Shown here: in pieces, positions 33,331-45,300 of the stretch
Layout: every line of letters begins with the position of its first letter
How positions within the stretch are numbered: the first letter of the stretch is position 1
Source: Eleginops maclovinus
Lineage: Eukaryota > Chordata > Actinopteri > Perciformes > Eleginopidae
Direction of reading: 5' to 3'
Length of the DNA: 64,000 bases
Assembly (NCBI RefSeq): GCF_036324505.1
Contig: NC_086368.1
Location: 16,452,378-16,516,377 of the forward strand
Notes under the pieces: generated by a model
Seen by the model: only the letters and a program-made list of their open reading frames with translations
Database searches by the model: none
Told to the model about the DNA's origin: nothing
Translations under genes and position numbers: made by a program

Positions 33331-36300
33331 GTACAGCAATAGTTATTTTTATGGAATCATTTAAATGGTCTATTGTTTTTTATTAAAACAATACCAAACA
33401 TACAACAAACAAATATTTAACCATCACCTGTTGGTTCAACAATATTTTGTAACAATCAAACTCTCTTTTTTCTTCCCCCAAGACTTCAGCAGGGTACTTT
33501 GTTCATCACTTTGCCCCAACTAGTCTTACCCGCATGTCAAAAAATGTTGTCTTCTTGATCGATCAAAGTGGCTCAATGTACGGCAAAAAAATTCAACAGG
33601 TACAGTAATTGAAGAGTGTGAGTGTGTGACATATTGTTCATTTCAGTAAGACTGAACTCTTTATTATATACACGGACACAAATTAAACACAACACATTAC
33701 ATTATTTTATGCTTGAATTAAACTTTTGATTTGTTAATGATATTTTTTGCACAGACCCGGATTGCCTTAATCCACATCTTGAACGACCTGGCAGAGGATG
33801 ACCACTTTGGTCTTATCACCTTTGATGGCAGCGTTTTTTACTGGAAACGAGAACTCGTTCAAGCCAACAAGCAAAACTTGGAGAGTGCCAAGACATTTGC
33901 AAGGAATATTCAAGAAAATGGAGGTAAAGTTTTTAATTAAAATGTTATGAAGGGATGAAAACAGAACGGTGATAATGACATGTTTTATTTATTTTTAGCC
34001 ACAAACATCAACAGTGCAGTGTTGGAAGGAGCCCGTATGCTCAACGTACATCACAGAGAAGATTCAGCGTCCATCCTCATTCTTCTCACTGATGGAGACC
34101 CAACAACAGGTTACAATAAAACACTCTTGTACATAAACACAAACCAACACTTCAACAAAATGTCACAAGGACCCCTTGGGACACAGTCCATCATTTAAAA
34201 AATAATCTCATGCAGTTTTTTTCTCAATATCTCCTCTGCAGCTAGTCACAGGATAGTTGTTGGATTGGAAAGTCTGAGTGGAATGGTTTTATTTAATGAC
34301 ATTTCATTTGTCTTTGCAGGGGTGACAAATCTTGAACAAATCCAGTCAAATGTCAGAGCGGCTATAATGGACAAATTCCCACTCTACTGTCTCGGTTTTG
34401 GTTTTGATGTAAACTTTGAGTTCCTTGAGAAGATGTCGCTACAGAACAATGGTGTGGCACGACGGATTTATGAAGACTCTGATGCTGATTTACAGCTGAA
34501 GGTATTTACGATTAGTTGCTCTAGTTGTAAATGTTATTTGATGCATTTCCATACAAAATGATAATGGTTGGAAGTGAACATTTATACGTTGTCAACAGGG
34601 TTTCTATGAAGAGGTGGCCACTCCTCTTTTGCTCAATGTGACTATGAGCTATAATGGTGGCACCAATCTGACGCAGACTGACTTCAGTCAGTATTATAAA
34701 GGATCTGAGATTGTGGTGGCCGGTCAGATTACTGACAACGACATTGAGACCTTCACTCCACAAGTCGTGGCAATTTCGGTAAGAATTGCTCTGCACTGCA
34801 CACCATCTATAATCTTCTGAAAGGTTAGTGAAAGTTCCTGTGTATGTGCTGACACAACACTTCATTTGGGCTTTGACAGAGCACTAAAAAGTTGACGTTT
34901 TCTAACTCCAACGGCACCGTGGAGTCCACTGGAAGAGAGTCTGCCGACCACATCCAGAGGGTTTGGGCCTACCTCACAGTCAAACAGCTTCTGGAGAAAG
35001 AGTGAGTGTCATGTCGACCATCATTTTTCTTCCTTTCTCTTCGTTAGATTCAGACACAAGTATTTATCTATTTGGAATGAATTTACAGCTCTTCCCAGTC
35101 CATACAGCTTCAAAACTCAAAGGCAGGCCTATGTCAGGAAGACAAGATCACTCCCTACCTGTTCATAGTTTTTGTCTCCTTTTTGTTTTTCTTTCTCTTT
35201 TTAAATATATGTATCTTTTATAAAAAAAAACTGTTCTGACATTTGTAGCAAACATAGATATACGGGATACTGTATTTGAAGTGTATTGAATTGGTAATTT
35301 GATGCTGAATGTTTTTTATTTTTTGCAATTAAAAAAACAAGACATTTTCCTTTAGGTAATATAAAATATCCAAACTGGAAACATTAATGTAGTCAGTATT
35401 TGTACATATAAAGTTGGCCACAAAGAGTAGGCAAACTTCAAAATACACAGTATATTAATTATTGAAACAACAGGTATTTTATTTGACAGAAGTAAACAAA
35501 GAATACTTCTCATTTCTAGTCGATTACAGTGGACAGAAATGACGATAATTGTATCAGTTATAGCAGGGGTGCCCAACCTTTTTTGAACCAAGATCTACTT
35601 TTAAAGTTGATAGTGTGTTGAGATCTACCAAGCCATATCGAAAGCCATAGCGTAGCTCCACAATTAATTGTGCACCTATATAATAACACACTTTTCTGAC
35701 ACAAAGATCAAGTTTTAACAATAATAATACATTGAAGTAAATTTACGCCGTGCAAAGAATAAGCACAAGTAGGCCTAGGACTGGCCCGTAACAACACAAC
35801 AACATACAACCCAATTAACACAATGCCTAATTTAAGTTGGAAAAGTGGTTCTCTACCTTAGTGGGACTTCTGGCACTGAGAGGAAGAAGCTAGTGTCTCA
35901 TAGTACAGACAGTAGGAGCTGAGTGCCAGCCGTAAGCAGGCAGCAATGTGGTCATCAGTCATGGTGGATCTGTATTTTGACTTAATGATTTTCATATGTG
36001 AAAAGGCAGACTCACACAAATATGTTGATCCAAAAAGTGCAGTCAAATTCTTTGCAGTTTGTCTGAGGTTGGGGCACTTCTCTTTCTGCATTAGATACCA
36101 GAATTGGACATTTGTGTCAGGTGTAGCTCTTGATTTGAGCTCAATGTCATTATTTGGTGTGAGGATCTCTTTCTCAATAGCACCGCTATCCAGGTTGAAG
36201 AGTGAGGCCACTTTGGACGTTATACAATTCACATCTATATTTCCCCAAATGGAAAACTGAGAAAACTGACAACAGGCTCAATGGATGCAAAGTCAGCAAA

Positions 36301-39300
36301 GCGCCTGTCAAATTCTGACAAGATGCTTTGCACTTGATCATCATAATGTGCACTCTCAAGCTCCGCACAGTCTTTGCCCTGACGCTTAGGTTCTGTGTCC
36401 ATGTGTGGAAAGTTCCGCATATCACACTGTTGCAACCTGCTTGATAGCAGCTGCAACTTGCTTTTAAAAGGTGTTCACGGAGCTGATCATGTTGATGATG
36501 TGTTTGTTCTTACCCTGCAGCTCTAGATTCAAGTTATTGAGCTTGTCAGTCAGATCGGTAAGAAAGGCTAAATCCAAGAGCCACTGACTATCTTCTAGCT
36601 GTGCATATTCAGCATGGTTTGAACATTTCAGAAATTCTTTAATTTCGGGCAACAATTCAGAAAACCGTTCCAGAAATGTACCTCTGCTGAGCCACCTTAC
36701 GTCTGTGTGCAGCAGCAGATCTGTGTGTTCTGCACCGGTCTCCTCCAGTTGCGCACGGAATAATCACCTCTGCAGACTCCTGGCCCGAACAGAACAGGCA
36801 ATCTTGTTAGCCACATCCATCACGTCTTTCATGTTTAAAATCTTCCCGCACAACCCTTGCTGGTGAATTATACAATAGTAATTCAGGAAATCCGGGAAAG
36901 ATTCAGACTCTACTGCACAATCCAATGAACCCAGCAGTACGTCCAATCATTGCTAGAGCCCCATCGGTTGTAATGGAGATGAGTTTGAAGAGGGGCAACT
37001 TGCTCTTACTAACGAATTCCATAAAAACCTGAAAAATATCTGTGCCTCTTGTGTGCCCTTTCAAAGGCAAAATGGTCAGCAGCTCTTCTTTTACACTCAT
37101 ATTGTCGAAAACCATTCTAATGAACACACATAGCTGAGCCACATTCATTGAATTGCAGAGAAAAACACTCACGTGTCAATATCAGTCCTCAATTGCTGTT
37201 CAACATCCTCCGCCATTCCCTCGCATCGCTGAGTAATAATTTCTTGATAGCTGCACATCCTGAATAGCAGACACAATCTCCTTTCGATTTTTAAAATCGG
37301 CAAAAAGCGCATCTGCGGCTTCCATGAACGCTTCTTTCACAATCTCACCCTCCTTGAAAGATTTCTTTCCTTTTGCAAGAACACGACAGACACGATAAGA
37401 AGCTATGGTTGCAGCCTTACTCGTGGGAATTGGGCCTGGTAAAAATGGTGCTGCTAGCTGACTTTTCAATTCCTTGACTTTTCGGGCGCGCAGTGGTGAT
37501 TTAGCTGGGAAGTTTGTATCGTCTTGTGGACCGTCTTCAAATGCCGCTCCAAATTCCCTTTCTTTGGTAATGCCCATTTGCATTGCAGATAAGACAGATG
37601 GACTTGGCATTCGAATACACGAAAAAATAATCCTCCTCCCACTGAATGAAAATGATAAGTTTTAGATTTTTTAGCTTCTGCCGCCATGGTAGTATCCACT
37701 CGCTCTAGTCAAGCTTCTCGCGCCCTTCCGAGTCCTTAGTTAGAACCTAGCAACCATACCATGCGCGCGCAGATAGAAAGAAGCGCGTGTTTTTTGATTA
37801 TGCCTGATCTACCTTACTACAGCTGTACAAATCTACACACTGCTTCTCGCGATCAGCAGTTCATTGTGCTTATTTAAGATGTTTTAAGTTGGAAGTTTTA
37901 ATGTAGGCCTATTTTACACAACAGTAGGAGGATAGCCTACACACAACATTTTCTCGCGATCGACTGGAACTCAGCCCGCGATCGACTGGTAGACCGCGAT
38001 CGACTGGTTGGGCACCCCTGAGTTATAGCCATACTTTACGTTAATTTTAACACTGACACAATTGATCAACTATCATCAAACACCTTTTCAGCACTTGTTG
38101 CCGACAGCAAAGAGTTGACAGTAACTGGGGTAAAATGTGTTGGGGAACATTACTTGTAGGTGAAGCCAAAAAACCACAACAATGGCAAAACGTAAAGTAA
38201 TAATAATCATACTGTCATGTCAACTCACATGTGTAAACACAATTTGTGACACAGGCTGCTGTTATCTGGAGCTGAGAAGGAGAACGTGAAGAAAGAGGCC
38301 TTGGAGCTGTCGCTGAAGTACAGCTTTGTAACTCCACTCACATCCATGGTGGTCACCAAGCCTGTAGGAGAGGACACCGATGTGCTCCATAAACCCAAGG
38401 AAGGAGAAGTTTCACAGAAACACTCATGGCATAAACTTGTTGGTTCTGGTAAGCAACACAAATGTGAACAAAGCAAAGCCGATGCTAAATCCTGTGTCAA
38501 GATTTGTCTTTCAGAGCAATTTAATATATCTGGTCAGTCTAAACAGCATGAATTGATAAATGTTGGTGTAGTCACTATGTATGAATACCGTTAATAGATT
38601 TGATAAGGACAATGGATTCCTTATTGACAGGTTGTTGGTGTGATTGCATGCATTTTTTGTGAAAATAATCCACCATAATCTATTTATTTGAATAACGTAA
38701 TGGTTGGTACATTTGTTTCTTATTCAGGTAATTTAGCATAACCATCAACTCCTAATACTAGTGTATTGCAACAGGTGAGATGATTTAGGTCAGGGGTGTC
38801 CATCTTTTTTCACCGAGGGCCACATACAGAAAAATATACGGAGAGCTGGGCCACTTATAGAGGTGAATATTGCCTCATAAGTAAAATTATAAGCTAGCAA
38901 AATCAATAAAATGTAGGTGAATAATGCGTGGTACTTTAAAATGCATTAAAGAAAAAACAGCCTACATCCCATCTCTCTTTAGGGTTTCATTAATTTTGTT
39001 GGCAGCTCATTCCTTAAAACAGAAGCCTCAGATTGCTTATAATAAGAGTAAATGTGAAGGTTCAATTTCAAGCTTGTTATAGAAATAAGTTATTCGGCTT
39101 TTTTTTATCAACTAAGATTTGTTAGAAAAGGTTTTCAATTGTAAATGACTGAATTTATTTGAAAATTGGGCTCATTAATATATTTTAACATATATACTGT
39201 ATTTGAGAAGTACAATATATGACAAGCAAAAGTTTAATTTGTGGGCCATATTCCATTATACTTTTAGAATTTGCTGAGGGCCGATTCAAAATGGCCTGCG

Positions 39301-42300
39301 GGCCGCATTTGGCCCCCGGGTCGTAGTTTGGACACCAATGATTTAGGTTATTTAAGATGGTTTGGATATGAGAATCCTGACATGACTATTTTCCAGCAAT
39401 GCGACCTAATTTGAAAACATCCAAAACATATTTCTAAGTAAATAATTGTGAGCTTTTGCCAATGTTTTTTTGTCTTGACAGCGGGCAGTGCGAGACTTTC
39501 CCCAGGTAAGACATAAATCTGGACTGGACATAACAGAAACAATATTGATTTATGATTTATATGACGTATTTTAATGAACAACATACATTTATTATTTGCT
39601 GACCAAATGTAATTTACTGTATATTAAAAACTGACAAAGCAGGAAGTTGAAAACGTATCTACAAAGAAGAGTATTTCAAATTTAATTAACAAGTGTTTTT
39701 GTGAATTTATATGATCATCTTTTTCTTTTTAACACTAGCAAAAGGGTTAGCAGGTAAGTTGGACTTATTAATAATAGACTGTCCTTTATTCTCTTTTGCA
39801 TTGTTATTGCAAGCTAACATTAATTTCCTGAGTTTTTCAAACTAACTGCATATTTAATTCACTTTATCACCTTTTCATTCTAGCACTATTAATTAGTTTT
39901 CAATACAATAAGGAATAAATTACACAACATGCACACAGCATACATTTAAATCAGGACTAAATGTTATTTTTTTACATTATGTAAGAAATTATAAGAAACA
40001 CTGTAGTTCATTGGATATCAAGGACTGTGGGGGAGGACGGTTCATGCTTTAGTATTTCAAGTAAATTAAAGCTGCAAGCAGCAATGAACGGGCCTTTGCA
40101 AATCAGCGCACGCCGGGGTACTTCAAGGATCCAGGAACGCGTCTCATAGAACTGCCATCGTCACTGACCGCTACATATCCTCAACCTGATTTGTTCCGAG
40201 CACCACTTTTGTTTTGCAGCAGCGATGAAATGTTTTCCTCACTACATTTCCCTAAACACACACACACAAAATCTCAGACAGACAGACAGACAGACACACA
40301 CACACACAAACAAAACAACACACACAGAAAAACACACAAACACACACACCCACATACACACAGACACAAAAAATAACACAAAAACACACACACACACACA
40401 CACATATATGCATTAAGATTAGTCTAGGGCGGTGGTGGCAAAGTCTATAGGGACTTGGCCTGGGAACTGGAAGGTCACCATTTCAAGTCCTCAAAAGACC
40501 AAGTGCTACCGTGGTGTGAAGGCACCGTTCCCTACACTGCTCCCCGGGTGCCATACATATGGCAGCCCACTGCTCCTAACACTAGGATGGGTCAAATGCA
40601 GAATATAAAATGTCCCCTCTGTGGGACGATTAAGGGTTCCTTCTTCTAAAGACCACAACACACTCTGCATGGCAGAGCTGGACAGACCTGTCACCAGGCT
40701 TGTAATTTCGTAATTTTAGGGGCGAAGCCATTTGGCCTTTTGTGTCACAAATTGTTTTAGGGCACAAAGGCCATTTAGGGAAAAAATTGGATTTGGAGCT
40801 TACAAATAAACAACTTCACTTTCTGATAATAAAAACACACGAATGACATGGAAAACAAATCACTTTTTACTACACTGCACATTGAATAGAGTAGTTTTTC
40901 ATTCAATGTGTGCGGCAAAAAATAAATCCCAACTGGAGCAAAGCGCTCACAGCCCCACTAAAACGTCGTATCATCAGAGCTGATTGACTTTAGTGTGTGC
41001 GAAAAGTGTAGTTATGAAGAGGAGACGAGAGGGCTTAGAGCATAGGCGCCAAATCCGGCCCGCAAACTAATTGTATGTGGCCCGCGAGAGTTTTCAAAGA
41101 ATATAATACGTTTATTATACAGCTATACGCCGCTTTACAGAAGCTCGTTGCCCATAAACTACATGTCCCACAATTCATCTCATTTTGTGACATGCGCATT
41201 GAAGCGACTTCAGTCACTGTCGCGTGAGGCAGTAGTGAGTCACAGAGCTTAATTACAGCCGCACAGCGACACCAAACACGGAGCAAAGTCTGCTTCAGCA
41301 ACCGAGAAAAGAAACACCGGAACCAGAACCGACAGTCGGCTGCTTCCTCACAGAATGTGCTGCTCTGTCAGTCGGCTGTCGCTACGGCTCATTCAGAGAC
41401 ACACATTTAAAAAAAAACTTGCATTACGGTTATTTCCACTTAGGCTATATGATATGAGAAAGATGTGTGGTCTTGACTTGCAGCTTATGAATTAGTTTTC
41501 TCTATATTCAGACGATGAATACTTCTAAGTACGTGTGTAAAGTTTGTGATGGCAGTAGGAAAACTCCCGCGATCGCCGTCTCCTCTCTGTTCCTCCTCAC
41601 CGCCCCCTCCTTATCCCTGAAAACAATGAATGACAGGTGATACACACCAGGGTCTGGAACAGGGGGTTTCAGACTATTCAAATATTGCAAAATTCAAATC
41701 ATAAATACTTAAATAGTGCTTGATCTAAAAAATAATAAAAAATAAGGCTAACTTAATCTCATAAATTCATGGGATTTATTTAACAGACAGAGAAATGTAT
41801 AGGCTAAGTGTACACCCACATACAGTATTTCTGTGTCTACCTGCACCATATGTCAGTGCACAACTATGTGTTAATACTTCCAAACTCATCTTTTGAATAA
41901 ATCGTACAATTGTTGTAATTGTTTGGGTAGGCTAATAACTTAATCTTTACCATCTTTTATTTCACAACATCCCCATGTCAGTCATATAAGAACTCATTAG
42001 CACCGTTCTGATATGATGTTATTATTAATAATCAAATGATGTATACATAAATTAACAGCTGTATGTTATTTGTATCATAACTTTTTCCTTATCATCTTTT
42101 TCTTTTTAACAGATGCCTATGACACGGGAAGCTGTAAGGAAACATTTACACTACTCTGCCCTGATTTTATTTTATTATTTATATTATTATATAACAAACA
42201 TAAAGCATACATTATTTGTCATTAGTAAAAAGTTAAACTAAAACCTAAAAAAAACTGAGCAGAAAAATTCTGGTTTATTTAATGATTATTAGAAAACTGC

Positions 42301-45300
42301 GTGGGAGGTATGTGCTTGAGTATTTCAAAGTGAATTAACAGCTGTTTTGCCATTTGGGTAATAACTTAATCTTTACCATCTTTTATTTCACAGCATCCCC
42401 ATGTCAGTCATATAAGAACTCATTAGCACCGTTCTGATATGATGTTATTATTAATATAATCAAATGATGTATACATAAATTAACAGCTGTATGTTATTTG
42501 TATCATAACTTTTTCCTTATCATCTTTTTCTTTTTAACAGATGCCTATGACACGGGAAGCTGTAAGGAAACATTTACACTACTCTGCCCTGATTTTATTT
42601 TATTATTTATATTATTATATAACAAACATAAAGCATACATTATTTGTCATTAGTAAAAAGTTAAACTAAAACCTAAAAAAAACTGAGCAGAAAAATTCTG
42701 GTTTATTTAATGATTATTAGAAAACTGCGTGGGAGGTATGTGCTTGAGTATTTCAAAGTGAATTAACAGCTGTTTTGCCATTTGGGTAATAACTTAATCT
42801 TTACCATCTTTTATTTCACAGCATCCCCATGTCAGTCATATAAGAACTCATTAGCACCGTTCTGATATGATGTTATTATTAATATAATCAAATGATGTAT
42901 ACATAAATTAACAGCTGTATGTTATTTGTATCATAACTTTTTCCTTATCATCTTTTTCTTTTTAACAGATGCCTATGACACGGGAAGCTGTAAGGAAACA
43001 TTTACACTACTCTGACCTGATTTTATTTGATTATTTATATTACTATATAACAAACATAAAGCATACATTATTTTTCATTAGTAAAAAGTTAAACTAAAAC
43101 CTAAAAAAACTGAGCAGAACAACTCTGGTTTATTTGATGATTATAAGAAAACTGTGTGGGAGGTATGTGCTTGAGTATTTCAAAGTGAATCAACAGCTGT
43201 TTTGCCATTTATGTAATAACTGAATCTTTACCATATTTTCCTTTTGAACAGATGCGCTAGGTAAGACATAAACAACTGCACAGTTCTCACATGACAGATA
43301 CACTATTACCTTACATTTGTTTTAATTATTAACAGTTGTCATTGTATAACATGAATCAATTCTCAATCATGATTATTTCTTGAATTATGTTAAGTAAAAC
43401 AACTAGTGAATGTTTTGTATTACAAAAACTAAAGGTGGAGAGGGACTATTTCAAAGTTAATTAACAGCTGTTTTGAATTTGTATAATGACTTTATCTTTA
43501 TTATCTTTTTCTTTTAACATGCCTTACAGTGCCAGGTAAGATATAATTCCACAACTGCTCACTTCTGACATGAAAGATACATTATTTACTATAATTATAA
43601 ATAGCTGTTATTGTATAACATTAATTGATTCTCAATAATGATTATTTCTTTAAAATTATGTAAAAGAAACAGAAACTAGAAATACTAGTTCATGTTTTAT
43701 AAAACAAAAACTGAAGATGAAGGGAAATGCGTGATTGACTATTTCTTGGTTAATTAACAGCTGTTTTGAATTTTTATAATAACTTTATCAAAATCATCTT
43801 TTCCTTTTCAACAGCTGGTCGTGGTAAGACATAAACATGTGCACTTTATTGACATGACAGATACACTTTATTTACATATTGACTATTTCAAAGTGAATTA
43901 ACAGCTTCATTGAATTTGTATAATAACTTTATTTTTATTATCTTTTTCTTTTAACAGGCCTTATAGTGCCAGGTAAGATATAATTACACAACTGCTCACT
44001 TCTGACATGAAAGATACATTATTTCCTATAATTATAAATAGCTGTTATTGTATAACATTAATCGATTCTCAATAATGATTATTTCTTTAAAATTATGTAA
44101 AAGAAACAGAAACTAGAAACACTAGTTCATGTTTTATCAAACAAAAACTGAAGATGAAGGGAAATGCGTGATTGACTATTTCTTGGTTAATTAACAGCTG
44201 TTTTGAATTTGTATAATAACTTTATCTTTATTATCTTTTTCTTTTAACAGGCCTTATAGTGCCAGGTAAGATATAATTACACAACTGCTCACTTCTGACA
44301 TGAAAGATACATTATTTCCTATAATTATAAATAGCTGTTATTGTATAACATTAATCGATTCTCAATAATGATTATTTCTTTAAAATTATGTAAAAGAAAC
44401 AGAAACTAGAAACACTAGTTCATGTTTTATCAAACAAAAACTGAAGATGAAGGGAAATGCGTGATTGACTATTTCTTGGTTAATTAACAGCTGTTTTGAA
44501 TTTTTATAATAACTTTATCATTATCATCTTTTCCTTTTCAACAGCTGGTCATGGTAAGACATAAACATGTGCACTTTATTGACATGACAGATACACTTTA
44601 CTTACATATTGACTATTTCAAAGTGAATTAACAGCTTCATTGAATTTGTATAATAACTTTATTTTTATTATCTTTTTCTTTTAACAGGCCTTTCTTTACA
44701 GGGTAAGATTTAAATGCACATCTGCATCAAGTATCTCTATATGCAATTATTCAGATTCTTGCTTAACAATACATGTTTTGCATTAAGGAAAAAATGGTTT
44801 ATTTGATGAATATTAAAAACTGAGGGTGGAGGGAGATGAATGCTTGATTTTTTTTCTAAGTAAATTAATAGTTGAATCGTGATTTGTATTGATTATTTAA
44901 TAATGTTATATATTTTATACTCTTTTTCACACATTTGGAGTGACATCCCAAAAATTACATGAGAAGTATTTGCTAAACATTTGAATTGTTCTGCTTGTAA
45001 AGTCAAGCCACAATAAATGAACATCTTTTTTTATTTTCAATTCATCTAAATGTACTGTTTAAGACACACTTGGGGGGATGCAAGCTTATTTACAAAAAAT
45101 TATCATTTCAAAATATTTTACCAACTGTATCTTAAATTAGTGTAATCATCCTTTTCCTTTCAACAGGGTAATGGTACACATCTTCAGCGTTGTCACACAC
45201 AATTGTTTATAATAAAGAATTTCACATACTGTATTTTATGTATCTCACCTGGTCTTGATGAATGTGTTCTACTATTAGCATGAACCTTTTTTTTTTATGT

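Noticed and set aside
41035..41700. Complete hAT-type repeat with GGCGCCAAATCCGGCCCGC end
   Set aside because: Only one plausible end was found, with no target duplication.
41933..44702. CRISPR array
   Set aside because: Repeats are long intron units in a vertebrate gene, not short palindromic repeats with unique spacers.
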